Notes: a model not told the origin generated them from the sequence alone. Shown: positions 27,505-36,535, counted from the stretch's first letter. The stretch: 64,000 bases of DNA from Nocardia asteroides (GCF_021183625.1 NZ_CP089214.1:992001-1056000); one strand, 5' to 3'. Program-made: numbers and translations.

Positions 27505-28155
27505 TCAGCGCCGCCCGGTCTCGTACGCCCAGATGACGATCTCCACCCGGTTCCTGGCGCCGAGCTTGGCCATCAGGCTGGCGATGTGGGTCTTCACCGT
27601 GCTCAGCCCGATGTGCAGCTCGGCGCAGATCTCGGCATTGGTGCGGCCGCGCGCCACCGCGGCGAGGATCTCCTCCTCGCGCGCGGTGAGCGGGCTGAAC
27701 GGTTGCGCCGGTGCGGATTCCGTGGCGGTGCCGGCGAAGGCGGCGAGCAGCCGGGCGGTGATGTTCGGCGCGATGAGGGCGTCGCCGTTCGCGGCGGCCC
27801 GGATCGCCTGCACCAGCAGCTCCGGGCCCGCCTCCTTGAGCAGGAAGCCGCGGGCGCCCGCGCGCAGCGCGGCGTAGACATACTCGTCCAGGTCGAAGGT
27901 GGTGATCACGACGACGGCGAGCGGGTCGGCCACCTCCGGCCCGGCCAGCCTGCGGGTGGCCTCGATGCCGTCGGTGCGCGGCATCCGGATGTCGAACAGG
28001 CAGACGTCCGGGCGCAGTTCGCGGGCGAGCGCGACGGCGAGGTCGCCGTCGGCCGCGGCGCCGACGACCTCGATGCCGGGCTGGGCGTCCAGGATCATCA
28101 CCAGCCCGGTGCGCACGATCTCCTGGTCGTCGGCGACCAGCACGCGCAGCGTCAC
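27505..28155 (-). CDS. NarL/LuxR-family response regulator
   Basis: A 216-residue two-component regulator. The receiver domain (residues 1-120) has the acidic pocket ADD and phosphoacceptor Asp55 (LFDIRMPRTDG), plus Lys106-like in GFLLKEAGPE. The C-terminal LuxR helix-turn-helix at about 150-210 has LTAREEEILAAVARG and IGLSTVKTHIASLMAKLG. GTG start at 28155, overlapping the kinase stop (GTGA), with GGGAGG upstream. It is co-translated with its kinase. The target genes are not shown. Confidence 0.92.
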   Translation of the reverse strand: MTLRVLVADDQEIVRTGLVMILDAQPGIEVVGAAADGDLAVALARELRPDVCLFDIRMPRTDGIEATRRLAGPEVADPLAVVVITTFDLDEYVYAALRAGARGFLLKEAGPELLVQAIRAAANGDALIAPNITARLLAAFAGTATESAPAQPFSPLTAREEEILAAVARGRTNAEICAELHIGLSTVKTHIASLMAKLGARNRVEIVIWAYETGRR

Positions 28156-29276
28156 GGGGCGACCTCCCTCGGCAGCACCGCGGTGACCGTCCAGCCGCGG
28201 CCGGGCGCCGGGCCGCTCTCGCAGCTGCCGCCGAACAGCGCCGCGCGCTCGCTCATGCCGAGCCGGCCGAGCCCGGGTGGCGCGGCCGGGCGGTGCTCGC
28301 CGTCGTCGTGCACCGAGAGCCGGACGGCGCTGTCGTCGGCGCGCACCCGCACCTGTACCCGCGTGGCGGCGCGGGCGTGCCGCAGCGCGTTGGTCACCGA
28401 CTCCTGGGCCAGCCGGTAGACCGCGGCGCCGAGCGCGGGCGGGAGCTCGGCGACCGGGCCCGCGATCCGGACCTCGATCGCGGGGCCGTCGCCCGCCGGG
28501 CGGGCCAGCCGGGACAGGTCGCCGATGCCGGGATTCGGCTCCAGCTCGGCGCGGCCGGCCCGGAGCGCGCGCACGATGGCGCGCATCTCGGTGAGCGTGC
28601 GGGCCGCCTCGGCCTCGATCACCCGCAGGGCGTCGGTGGCGGCCTCCGGGCGGGCGGGCGCGGTGGCCAGCCCGGCCTGGGCGCGCACGGCGATCGCGGA
28701 GACGTGGTGCGCGACGGTGTCGTGCAGGTCGCGGGCGAGCCGCTCCCGCTCCAGCAGCTTGACCTGGTCCAGTTCGCGGGCCTTCGCCCCGGCCCGGTAG
28801 CGGTTCGCCAGCCCGAGCGCGGCGGCGGCGAACAGCACGGTGAACCCGCCCGCCGCGTCGGTGGCGGGGAGCCCGCTGCCGACGGTGCCGATCGCGGCCC
28901 CGGTGAGCACGATGGCCGCGCCGAGCACGATGTCGCGCCCCGACCCCCAGCGGAAGAGCGCGTACGGCAGCAGCAACAGCGCGCCGAGCGTGGTCAGGTC
29001 GGACTGTTCGCCGCCGAGCAGCACGGTGACGGCGGCCGACAGCACGAAGGCGACGACCACGGCGGGCAGCGGCCGGGTGCGGCGCCAGAGCAGCGTGGGC
29101 AGGATCAGCACCGCCACCGCGAGCCAGATCATCCGGTGCGGCACATCGGGCCGCAGCGCCACCTCCAGCGCGGTGAGCACGAGCAGCGCGGCGACCAGGG
29201 CGCGGTCGCGCCCGCGCGGCCGGGGCGGGTCCGGCGGGGCGGGCTCGGTCCACACCGACCGCACGAGGTGACGCAC
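28152..29276 (-). CDS. sensor histidine kinase, HisKA_3 (NarX/DesK) type
   Basis: A 374-residue membrane kinase. About five hydrophobic segments lie in residues 28-158 with no large extracellular domain, so it probably senses the membrane itself or a small ligand. The dimerisation helix has phosphoacceptor His185 in RDLHDTVAHHVSAI. The ATPase domain shows N-box AQESVTNALRHA and G-box GLGRLGMSERAALFGG. GTG 29276 has only a weak ribosome site; the exact start is uncertain. It pairs with the overlapping LuxR-type regulator. Confidence 0.9.
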   Translation of the reverse strand: MRHLVRSVWTEPAPPDPPRPRGRDRALVAALLVLTALEVALRPDVPHRMIWLAVAVLILPTLLWRRTRPLPAVVVAFVLSAAVTVLLGGEQSDLTTLGALLLLPYALFRWGSGRDIVLGAAIVLTGAAIGTVGSGLPATDAAGGFTVLFAAAALGLANRYRAGAKARELDQVKLLERERLARDLHDTVAHHVSAIAVRAQAGLATAPARPEAATDALRVIEAEAARTLTEMRAIVRALRAGRAELEPNPGIGDLSRLARPAGDGPAIEVRIAGPVAELPPALGAAVYRLAQESVTNALRHARAATRVQVRVRADDSAVRLSVHDDGEHRPAAPPGLGRLGMSERAALFGGSCESGPAPGRGWTVTAVLPREVAP

Positions 29277-29335
29277 GGGTCGATCGTACGAGACAGCGTT
29301 CTCCCGCCGCGGCGACGCCGGTGCCGCGGCCCGGC

Positions 29336-29824
29336 TCAGGAGGTGCTGTACTCGGACCGGCTCGTCGGGAGCGGGAGCACGGCAACGCTGGTGTGCCGCT
29401 CGCGCACCTCCCAGTAGTCGGTGTGCTTGCGCAGGATGTGCAGGTAGCTGCCGAAGATCTCCTCCATCTCCTTGCGCATCCCCGGCCCGCGCATGGCGCA
29501 GACGTAGTCGAACTCCTCCTTGAGCACGACCAGGTCGTTGTAGATGACCTTGCGGCGCATCCAGTACTTGTCGATGCCCCAGAACATGTTCACGCTCGCG
29601 ATCAGCGTGAGCGCGGCGCTCAGCACCAGCGCGAGATTGCGCGAGACATCGAGGTACGCGCCGTCGATGTGCAGGCCGAGCAGGACGGTGGTGCACGCGC
29701 TGAGCGCGATCGCGCCGACGTTCAGACCCCAGCTGGCCTTGCTCAGTTCGTCCTTCCGCCTGCGATGCTCGGCGACCGCCTCGTTCAGCAGAGCGTCGAG
29801 ATGCGCCTCGAGATCGTTCGTCAC
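29336..29824 (-). CDS. two-helix membrane protein, SLATT/DUF4231-like
   Basis: A 162-residue protein. A charged N-terminal helix (residues 1-35) is followed by two membrane helices (about 36-58 and 68-92, with GLNVGAIALSACTTVLLGLH and LVLSAALTLIASVNMFWGID) and a cytoplasmic helical tail (95-162) with RKVIYNDLVVLKEEFDYV. This is the layout of SLATT domains, which occur as pore-forming effectors in nucleotide-signal defence systems but also alone. No SMODS/CD-NTase, SLOG or other defence gene is adjacent. GTG 29824 is the most likely start. Family assignment is by layout and pattern only. Confidence 0.6.
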   Translation of the reverse strand: MTNDLEAHLDALLNEAVAEHRRRKDELSKASWGLNVGAIALSACTTVLLGLHIDGAYLDVSRNLALVLSAALTLIASVNMFWGIDKYWMRRKVIYNDLVVLKEEFDYVCAMRGPGMRKEMEEIFGSYLHILRKHTDYWEVRERHTSVAVLPLPTSRSEYSTS

Positions 29825-30015
29825 CGCGCCAGCATACAGTTGGACACCGCGTACCCGGCATTCGCCAATTCGTCCTCGGCGCAACCACTCTCGAGCGGAT
29901 CCGGCGCGCCGGCGGGCAGCCCGGCGCGCCCGCCCCCGACAGAGTGAGAGATTCTGCCATCCACGATGCCACCTCTCGCCTACCGTGGACCAGGGCACAA
30001 GGACAGGAGGCCCCG

Positions 30016-32178
30016 ATGGGCATTGCCGTGACCGACGACCACCGTGAGCTGGCCGGGGTGGCCCGCTCGCTGCTCGCCGCGCACAAGGCGCGGGACGCGG
30101 CGCGCGCGCTGCTGGAGGCCGAGACCGAGCAGGCGCCGCCGTTCTGGACCGAGATCGCGGGGGCGGGGTGGCTCGGGCTGCACCTCCCCGAGGAGTACGG
30201 CGGCTCCGGGTACGGGCTGCCCGAGCTGGTCGTCGTCGTCGAGGAGCTGGGCCGGGCGGCCGCGCCGGGGCTGTTCCTGCCGACCGTCATCGCCTCGGCG
30301 GTGATCGCGGCCGCCGGCAGCGACGAGCAGCGGGCCCGGCTGCTGCCCGGGCTGGCCGACGGCTCGGTGACCGCCGCGGTCGGGCTGCGCGGCCGGATCA
30401 CGGTGTCGGGCAACCACGCCGAGGGCGAGGCCGGGGTGGTGCTCGGCGCGGCCGCGGCCGACCTGCTGCTGCTCACCGCGGGCGACGACGTGCTGCTCGT
30501 GGAGCGCGGAGCGGACGGCGTCACCGTCGAGGCGCCGCAGAACCTGGACCCGACCCGCCGCTCCGGGCGGGTCACCCTCGCCGCTGCCGAGATCGCCGCG
30601 GTGCTGCCTGGCGCCAGGGACGCGGCGGTGGCGCGGGCCCGTGCCCTGCTGGCCGCCGAGGCCGCGGGCGCGGCGAGCGACTGCGTCGAAACCGCGGTCG
30701 CCTACGCGCAGGTCAGGGAGCAATTCGGCCGCACCATCGCGACCTTCCAGGCGGTCAAGCACCACTGCGCGAACATGCTGGTGGCGGCGGAGTCCGCGAT
30801 CGCGCTGGTCTGGGACGCGGCCCGCGCGGCGGGCGAGGACGAGGAGCAGTTCCGGCTGATCGCCGCCGCGGCCGCCGCCGTCGCCTTCCCCGCCTTCGTG
30901 CGCAATGCCGAGCTGAACATCCAGGTGCACGGCGGCATCGGCTTCACCTGGGAGCACGACGCGCACCTGCACCTGCGCCGGGCGCTGACCGTGCGCGCGC
31001 TCTTCGGCGGCGACGGCCCCGCCGAGGACGTGCTCGACCGCACCGCCGCCGGCGTGCGCCGCGCGGACAGCCTCGACCTGCCGCCGGAGGCCGAGGAGCT
31101 GCGCACGAAGGCGCGCGCGGCGGCCGCCGAGATCGCCGCCGCCGGCGACGAGGCCGCGCAGCTGGAGCGGCTGATCGAGACCGGCTACGTCATGCCGCAC
31201 TGGCCGGAGCCGTTCGGCCGGGCGGCGGGCGCCGTCGAGCAGCTCGTCGTCGACGAGGAGTTCCGGGCCGCCGGGGTCAAGCGGCCGGACTACTCCATCA
31301 CCGGCTGGGTGGTGCTCACCCTGATCCAGCACGGAACACCCTCGCAGATCGAGCGTTTCGTGGACGCCGCGCTGCGCCGCGACGAGATCTGGTGCCAGCT
31401 CTTCTCCGAGCCTGCCGCCGGCTCCGACGCGGCGGGCATCACCACGAAGGCCGTCCGGGTCGACGGCGGCTGGCGGGTCACCGGGCAGAAGGTCTGGACC
31501 AGCGGTGCGCACTACTGCCACCGCGGCCTCGCCACCGTGCGCACCGACCCGGCGGCGTCCAAGCACGCCGGCATCACCACCGTCATCGTCGACATGCACG
31601 CCGCGGGCGTGACCGTGCGGCCGCTGCGGATGATCACCGGCGGCGCGGAGTTCAACGAGGTCTTCTTCGACGACGTCTTCGTGCCGGACGAGGACGTGGT
31701 CGGCGCGCCGGGCGCGGGCTGGACGGTCGCGCGGGCCACGCTCGGCAACGAGCGGGTGAGCATCGGCGGCGGCTCGGGCGCCGCCATGCTGCCGGTCTCG
31801 GCCATCGTGGCCGGGGTGAACGGGCACCCGGAGCCGCCGGCGGGCATCAGGGCGCGGGCCGGGCGCTACATCGCCGACGAGCACGCGCTGCGGCTGCTCA
31901 ACCTGCGCCGGGCCGCCCGCAGCATCGAGGGCGCCGGGCCCGGCCCGGAGGGCAACATCACCAAACTCGCGCTGGCCGAGCACATGAACGAGTGGGCGGC
32001 CATCTCCGGCGCGCTGCTCGGCGAGCAGCTGGCCCTGGTGGACGGCCCGGCGGCGACCGTCGCGCTGGCCACGCTCGGCGCCCGCGGGATGGCCATCGCG
32101 GGCGGCACCTCCGAGGTGACCCGCAACCAGATCGCCGAGCGCATCCTCGGCATGCCGCGCGACCCGCTGATCAAGTAG
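30016..32178 (+). CDS. tandem-domain acyl-CoA dehydrogenase
   Basis: A 720-residue FAD enzyme made of two acyl-CoA dehydrogenase folds (about residues 1-370 and 375-720), like the roughly 700-residue FadE proteins of mycobacteria. The second half has the full FAD/substrate signature FSEPAAGSDAAG and VTGQKVWTSGAH, and ends with IAGGTSEVTRNQIAERILG. The first half keeps the helical parts (REQFGRTIATFQAVKH, HGGIGFTWEHD) but lacks a TEPxAGSD equivalent, so one half may be structural. It introduces the alpha-beta double bond in an acyl-CoA, possibly bulky (steroid side chain or branched). ACAGGAGG precedes ATG 30016. No operon partner. Confidence 0.9.
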   Translation: MGIAVTDDHRELAGVARSLLAAHKARDAARALLEAETEQAPPFWTEIAGAGWLGLHLPEEYGGSGYGLPELVVVVEELGRAAAPGLFLPTVIASAVIAAAGSDEQRARLLPGLADGSVTAAVGLRGRITVSGNHAEGEAGVVLGAAAADLLLLTAGDDVLLVERGADGVTVEAPQNLDPTRRSGRVTLAAAEIAAVLPGARDAAVARARALLAAEAAGAASDCVETAVAYAQVREQFGRTIATFQAVKHHCANMLVAAESAIALVWDAARAAGEDEEQFRLIAAAAAAVAFPAFVRNAELNIQVHGGIGFTWEHDAHLHLRRALTVRALFGGDGPAEDVLDRTAAGVRRADSLDLPPEAEELRTKARAAAAEIAAAGDEAAQLERLIETGYVMPHWPEPFGRAAGAVEQLVVDEEFRAAGVKRPDYSITGWVVLTLIQHGTPSQIERFVDAALRRDEIWCQLFSEPAAGSDAAGITTKAVRVDGGWRVTGQKVWTSGAHYCHRGLATVRTDPAASKHAGITTVIVDMHAAGVTVRPLRMITGGAEFNEVFFDDVFVPDEDVVGAPGAGWTVARATLGNERVSIGGGSGAAMLPVSAIVAGVNGHPEPPAGIRARAGRYIADEHALRLLNLRRAARSIEGAGPGPEGNITKLALAEHMNEWAAISGALLGEQLALVDGPAATVALATLGARGMAIAGGTSEVTRNQIAERILGMPRDPLIK

Positions 32179-32212
32179 GTCCGTCCGGGCCGAGCGGCCG
32201 CTGCCTCCCGGC

Positions 32213-32229
32213 CCGATCCGCCGGATCGG
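32213..32229. terminator. short hairpin between convergent genes
   Basis: CCGATCC, loop GCC, GGATCGG: a 7-bp perfect stem in the 54-base gap between the dehydrogenase and the convergent membrane-protein gene. It is weaker than the other terminators in the window and shows no U-run. Confidence 0.5.
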
Positions 32230-32232
32230 AGG

Positions 32233-32766
32233 CTACTTCGCGGTGCGGCCGCCGCCGGGGGCCGGCGCGCGGCGGACGTGCAGGTACAGGTGCAGGACGC
32301 CGGCCGGGCCGCCGACGACCCGGACGGCGGTGACCCCGAGGGCGCGGGCGAGCACCGGGGCGGCGCCCGCGTAGTCGGGGACGTGGTGCCCGGGGCGGCG
32401 GCGGATCCGCAGCGCGGCGCCGTCGGCGGTGGGCACGACGCCCCAGTCCCCCGCCCGGTCGACCAGGATCGGGCGGGAGAGCCCGGCGGCGGCCCAGGCG
32501 CGGCCCGACCCCGCCTCGTCCATCACCACCGCGAGCGCGTCCCGCACCGGCGGTGTGAACTGCCGGGCGAAGCGGCGCCAGCGCCGGACCGGCGCGGCGG
32601 CGGCGTAGCGCCAGGCGCCGAGCAACCCCAGCACGGCGAGCACCCCGAGCACGTACGGCGCCGCCGAGCCCGCCGCGCGGAGCAGCGTGAAGAAGGCGAG
32701 CCAGAGCGCGCCGACGACGGCGAGCCCGGCCGCGACGGCGGCCCGATGGAACAGCTGGTCGAACAC
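32233..32766 (-). CDS. small membrane protein of unknown function
   Basis: A 177-residue protein. Two membrane helices lie near the N-terminus (about residues 8-30 and 33-55), followed by an arginine-rich stretch (RRWRRFARQF) and a soluble domain (about 70-177). Part of that domain (VPDYAGAAPVLARALGVTAVRV) resembles the N-terminal membrane-plus-first-domain part of actinobacterial FtsK/TraB-like DNA translocases, but no ATPase motif follows. It may be a stand-alone or truncated relative. GGGGAGG precedes GTG 32766. No clear operon partner. Confidence 0.65.
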   Translation of the reverse strand: MFDQLFHRAAVAAGLAVVGALWLAFFTLLRAAGSAAPYVLGVLAVLGLLGAWRYAAAAPVRRWRRFARQFTPPVRDALAVVMDEAGSGRAWAAAGLSRPILVDRAGDWGVVPTADGAALRIRRRPGHHVPDYAGAAPVLARALGVTAVRVVGGPAGVLHLYLHVRRAPAPGGGRTAK

Positions 32767-32853
32767 GCGGCCTCCCCGACGGTCGCTTCCCCGGCACATT
32801 CTCCGCCCTCCCCGGCGGCCCCGCCACCGGTTCGACGCGGAACCCGCGGCGAG

Positions 32854-33795
32854 CTACCCGCCGAGGTAGCGGACGCCGGTGAGCTTTTCGGCCTCGCCCC
32901 AGAGCCGCGCACCGAGCACGGGATCCAGCGCGGGCCGGCTGATCGGCACCCGCTCCGGCGGCCCGACCAGCGGATTCCGGCCGCCGGGGCCGAAGTAGTC
33001 GCCGCCCTGCGCCGCCGGGTCGAGCGCAGCGCGCAGGATGGCGCGAGCGCCGTCGGCCGGGCTCTGGCTGAACCAGTTGGTGAGCCGGGCGAGGCGCTCG
33101 TCGAAGGCGGCGCGCAGCAGCCGGTTCTGCTGGTTCAGGATGCCGGTCCGCACCCCGCCCGGGTGCGCGCCGAGCGCCCGGGTGGACGACCCGGCCGCCG
33201 TCAGCCTGCGGTCCAGCTCCACCATGAAGGTGGTGACCGCCAGCTTGGAGCGGGCGTACGTGCGCGAGGTGCGGAAACCCTTCTCGCTCTGCAGATCCTC
33301 GAAGTCGAGCCGGGCGGAGGGGGTGCGGTCGGTGTGGCTGCCGACGGTGACGATCCGGGCGGCCGGCGCGGCGGCCAGCCGGTCGAGCAGCCGCCCGGTG
33401 AGCGCGAACGGGCCGAGGAAGTTGGTGCCGAAATCGATCTCGAACCCGTCCGCGGTCGTGCCGCGCGCGGCCGCCATCACCCCGGCATTGTTGATCAGCA
33501 GGTCGATCGCGGGGTAGGGCAGCCGCCCCGCGAAGTCGGTGATGGATGCCAGCGCGGCCAGATCCAGCTGCTCGACCCGCACCTGCGCGTCGGGCGCCGA
33601 CTCCGCGATCGCCGCCCGCGCCGCCTCCGCCCTGCCGACATCCCGGCAGGCGAGCACCACCGTGGCACCGGCGACGGCGAGCGCCCGCGCGGTCTCCAGC
33701 CCGATTCCGCTGTTGGCGCCGGTGACCACCGCGACCCGGCCGCTCTGCTCGCCCGCCTGCGCGGCCGTCCACCCGCGCGCCTTCGACTGCACCAC
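32854..33795 (-). CDS. short-chain dehydrogenase/reductase
   Basis: A 313-residue SDR of the retinol-dehydrogenase/protochlorophyllide-reductase-like subgroup. TGANSGIGLETA is the NADP site (about residues 25-36), LLINNAGVM the structural Asn, and TYARSKLAV the catalytic Tyr/Lys pair; the Ser lies in VTVGSHTDR. The C-terminal region is longer than in minimal SDRs (about 250), as expected in this subgroup. Start GTG 33795 or 33792. Physiological substrate unknown. An unrelated P450 lies downstream on the same strand's upstream side, 43 bases away. Confidence 0.88.
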   Translation of the reverse strand: MVQSKARGWTAAQAGEQSGRVAVVTGANSGIGLETARALAVAGATVVLACRDVGRAEAARAAIAESAPDAQVRVEQLDLAALASITDFAGRLPYPAIDLLINNAGVMAAARGTTADGFEIDFGTNFLGPFALTGRLLDRLAAAPAARIVTVGSHTDRTPSARLDFEDLQSEKGFRTSRTYARSKLAVTTFMVELDRRLTAAGSSTRALGAHPGGVRTGILNQQNRLLRAAFDERLARLTNWFSQSPADGARAILRAALDPAAQGGDYFGPGGRNPLVGPPERVPISRPALDPVLGARLWGEAEKLTGVRYLGG

Positions 33796-33838
33796 GGTCC
33801 GATTGTGGCGGACGGCGGCCGGGCCGAGGCCGGAATCG

Positions 33839-35113
33839 TCAGGACGGAACGACGGCGCCCGGCTTCATCGGCGGGGTGGGCGGGAAGGTGACCGGGAGCG
33901 CGGTGAGCGCGCGGTGGAACGGGCCGGGGCGCCAGACCGGGCCATCCGGCAGGTTCGGCCGCAGCTCGGGCAGCGCGTCGAGCAGCTGATCAATGGAGTC
34001 CTGCGCGATCAGATAGGCGATGCTCTGCGCCGGGCAGGCGTGCGGGCCGATCCCCCAGGCCAGGTGCGAGCGGTTGCCGGTGATCTGGTCGGTGCGGCGG
34101 ACCATCGGGTCGTTGTTGCAGGCGGCCATGCTGATCACCACCGGCTGGTGCGCGGGGAGCCAGACGTCGTCGATGAGCACCGGCTGGCGCGGGTAGGTGA
34201 TCAGCAGGTTGGCCAGCGGCGGGTCGTTGAAGAGCACCTCGTCGAGGGCGTCCCTGGTGGAGAGGTGGCCGCCGAGCACCCGGCCACCGAACCGGTCGTC
34301 GTTCAGGATGAGCAGCAGCGTGTTCACGATCAGGTTCAGCTCGAACTCGATGCCGGTGCCGTACACCTGGGAGACGTGGTGCGAGGCCTCGACGTCGTCC
34401 AGCCCGGCCCGGTGCTGCAGCAGCTCCGAGGTGATGTCGCGGCGCGGCTGGCCGCGCTTGAGCGTCACCAGCTGCATGAGCGCCTCGCCGAGGAGCCGGT
34501 TGCCCTCCTCGGCGTCGACCCCCTCCAGCAGCGCCGCGGTGCCCGCCGCCACCTTCGCGCCGATCTCCGGCGGGCAGCCGAGCAGGTAGTTCACGATGCC
34601 GAAGACCAGCGGGTAGACGTACTGGCTGATCAGCTCGGCCTCGCCGGCCCCGCAGAAGGAGTCGATCAGCGGCAGCGCCAGCGACTCCACCACTTCGTGC
34701 AGGGCGTAGAGGTCGACCTGGTCCATGCTCGCGGTGATGGCCCCGCGGTAGCGGGTGAAGTCGGCGCCGGTGCTGCGGCTCGCCATCGGGCGCCACTCCA
34801 GCAGCGGCAGGATCGGGCAGTCCGACGGCACGGTCTGCTGCCAGACGCGCGGGTCGGCCGGGAAGTGCTCCGGGTCGTTCAGCACTCGGACGGCGGTGCG
34901 GTAGCCGAGGACAAGGGTGGCAGGCACCCCCGGCGCCAGCTCGATCGGCGCCAGGGCCCCGTAGCGGCGGCGCATCTCCTCGTAGTAGTAGTGCGGGCCG
35001 GCCGCGAAGTCCGGCGCGTGCAGCGGTACGCGCGGCTCGTCGGAGTCGCCGGGCGCGCCGTGCGCCACCGGGCACGATCGAACCGGAATCCCGGCCTGCG
35101 ACGTACTCGTCAC
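33839..35113 (-). CDS. cytochrome P450 without the ExxR motif (CYP157-like)
   Basis: A 424-residue soluble P450. The heme loop is WGIGPHACPAQ with Cys360. The K-helix motif, ExxR in nearly all P450s, reads E292-V-L-F295 here, and the I-helix (about residues 249-270, GTGIEFELNLIVN) lacks the usual acid-alcohol pair. The same traits mark Streptomyces CYP157 proteins of conservon operons. No conservon genes (roadblock protein, DUF742, GTPase, sensor kinase) are adjacent; instead a phosphotransferase is the neighbour. It may have an unusual reaction or need a partner P450. GTG 35113 is preceded by AGGGAGAG. Confidence 0.85.
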   Translation of the reverse strand: MTSTSQAGIPVRSCPVAHGAPGDSDEPRVPLHAPDFAAGPHYYYEEMRRRYGALAPIELAPGVPATLVLGYRTAVRVLNDPEHFPADPRVWQQTVPSDCPILPLLEWRPMASRSTGADFTRYRGAITASMDQVDLYALHEVVESLALPLIDSFCGAGEAELISQYVYPLVFGIVNYLLGCPPEIGAKVAAGTAALLEGVDAEEGNRLLGEALMQLVTLKRGQPRRDITSELLQHRAGLDDVEASHHVSQVYGTGIEFELNLIVNTLLLILNDDRFGGRVLGGHLSTRDALDEVLFNDPPLANLLITYPRQPVLIDDVWLPAHQPVVISMAACNNDPMVRRTDQITGNRSHLAWGIGPHACPAQSIAYLIAQDSIDQLLDALPELRPNLPDGPVWRPGPFHRALTALPVTFPPTPPMKPGAVVPS

Positions 35114-35251
35114 GTTCTCTCCCTGCTGATCGGCTGCGGTACGGGCGGGCCGCGCACCACAACGCCGTGGCACGGCCGCTCCCCCTCGAATGTCGACCGG
35201 CGCGAGCCGGGACCGCACGATGCTATCGAGCCCGGTGTTCGGCCGCGCAAC

Positions 35252-35273
35252 CGGCCGAAAACATACTTCGCAG
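35252..35273 (-). promoter_or_regulatory. shared upstream element, P450 copy
   Basis: On the minus strand: CTGCG, 7 bases, TTTTCGGCCG. The same element with an 8-base spacer lies just upstream of the phosphotransferase gene (36513-36535). It is about 140 bases upstream of the P450 start inside a 212-base gap that otherwise shows no gene. It may be a common regulator site or promoter part. Confidence 0.4.
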
Positions 35274-35325
35274 AACGTAATTCGAGTCGGCGGAGCGCCG
35301 CGGAAACAGGGCGCGAGCCGGGTAC

Positions 35326-36498
35326 TCAGACCTCCAGCGCGGCCAGCGATTCGTGGTCGTCGATGGCGGCGGTGATCCGCTCCAGCAGGGTCAGGCAGGT
35401 CTGCTCGGACTGCATCTTCGGCTGGTACACCGCGCGCCCGATGGTGAAGGCCCAGGCCGCGTAGGCGAACAGCGCCTGCTGCCGGTACGCCGTCCAGGCC
35501 TGGTCGAAGGTGGGCGCCTCGCCGCCGACCGCGCCGAGCTCGTCCAGGTAGGCGGCGAGCAGCTCGCGGTCCCACTCCCGCCGGTCGGCCGGGTCGCAGC
35601 CGGAGTTCACGGTGTAGGCGAAGTCGTGCGCCCAGCCGCCGCGCATCACCACCTGCCAGTCCACGTACCCCATCCGGCCCGCGCCGGTGACGTAGGTCTG
35701 GCCGATGTGCGGGTCGCCGTGCAGCAGCGTCGGCGGCAGCTCGTCGGTGGCGAGCGCGATCGCCCGCTCGACCCCGGCCCAGAGCCGGTCCGCGTCGCCG
35801 CGCAGGGATTCCGGGATCACCGCCTCGGCGCGGCGCAGCCCTACCTCGCAGCGCTTGCGCATGTCGATGGCGGCCAGGTACGCCCGCAGCGCCTGCTTGG
35901 TGTCCTTGAGATCCGCGATGTCCGGGTGCCGCCAGAAGGTGCGGTGCAGCTTGGCCAGGTTTCGGACCAGGTCCTCCATCCGGTCCCGGCCGATCCGCGC
36001 GGTCGGCTCGATGAACTCGGCGCCGCGGGTCTCGGCGATGTCCTCCATGAGCGCGATCGAGCGCCAGGAGCCGGGGTCGGCGGCACCCCAGTAGCCGATC
36101 GGCGCCTCCATCTCGACCTGCGGGCGGAAATCGCGGAAGAACCTGGTCTCGCCGTCGATCATCTGCCCGCCGCCGAGCAGGATGCGCTGGGCGAAGGCGG
36201 TGGTGGTCTTGGCGAAGAGCGCCTCGGGCAGCCCCGCCTCCTGCCCGGCGTCGTTGTAGGTGACCCGCAGCGCGGTCCTGGTGGCGGTGCCGACGCTGCC
36301 GCCCGCCACCTCGTACCCGGTCACCTCGGCGCCCGGCACCGCGGCGCAGAGCACCGCCGTCAGCCACTCCGGGGTGAGCGTGGCGCCGGAGACCGGGACG
36401 TCGTCCACCGCGCGGGCGCGCGGCCTGGTCACCCGCTCCCCCAGGATGTGCGCACCGACTCCGAGGGACCGCCCGAGCAACCAGACCTTGTGGTTCAT
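35326..36498 (-). CDS. aminoglycoside-phosphotransferase-like kinase (APH/EcKinase fold)
   Basis: A 390-residue protein of the choline kinase/APH superfamily. The catalytic loop is LLHGDPHIGQTYV, the metal motif YVDWQVVMRGG, and the ATP lysine lies in EALFAKTTTAFA. Length and the C-terminal helical part fit the EcKinase-like branch, which phosphorylates small hydroxylated molecules. It is next to a P450 on the same strand and shares an upstream element with it, suggesting hydroxylation and phosphorylation of one metabolite (inference). ATG 36498 follows an AT-rich stretch that probably holds the promoter. Confidence 0.85.
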   Translation of the reverse strand: MNHKVWLLGRSLGVGAHILGERVTRPRARAVDDVPVSGATLTPEWLTAVLCAAVPGAEVTGYEVAGGSVGTATRTALRVTYNDAGQEAGLPEALFAKTTTAFAQRILLGGGQMIDGETRFFRDFRPQVEMEAPIGYWGAADPGSWRSIALMEDIAETRGAEFIEPTARIGRDRMEDLVRNLAKLHRTFWRHPDIADLKDTKQALRAYLAAIDMRKRCEVGLRRAEAVIPESLRGDADRLWAGVERAIALATDELPPTLLHGDPHIGQTYVTGAGRMGYVDWQVVMRGGWAHDFAYTVNSGCDPADRREWDRELLAAYLDELGAVGGEAPTFDQAWTAYRQQALFAYAAWAFTIGRAVYQPKMQSEQTCLTLLERITAAIDDHESLAALEV

Positions 36499-36512
36499 GT
36501 CCAGTACCCTAT

Positions 36513-36535
36513 CGGCCGAAAATATTGCCGCGCAG
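36513..36535 (-). promoter_or_regulatory. shared upstream element, phosphotransferase copy
   Basis: On the minus strand: CTGCG, 8 bases, TTTTCGGCCG, ending 15 bases before ATG 36498. It is the partner of the element at 35252-35273. An operator function is inferred only from repetition. Confidence 0.4.

Noticed and set aside
33839..36498. Conservon (cvn) operon around the CYP157-like P450
   Set aside because: No roadblock-domain protein, DUF742 protein, small GTPase or large sensor kinase is next to it.
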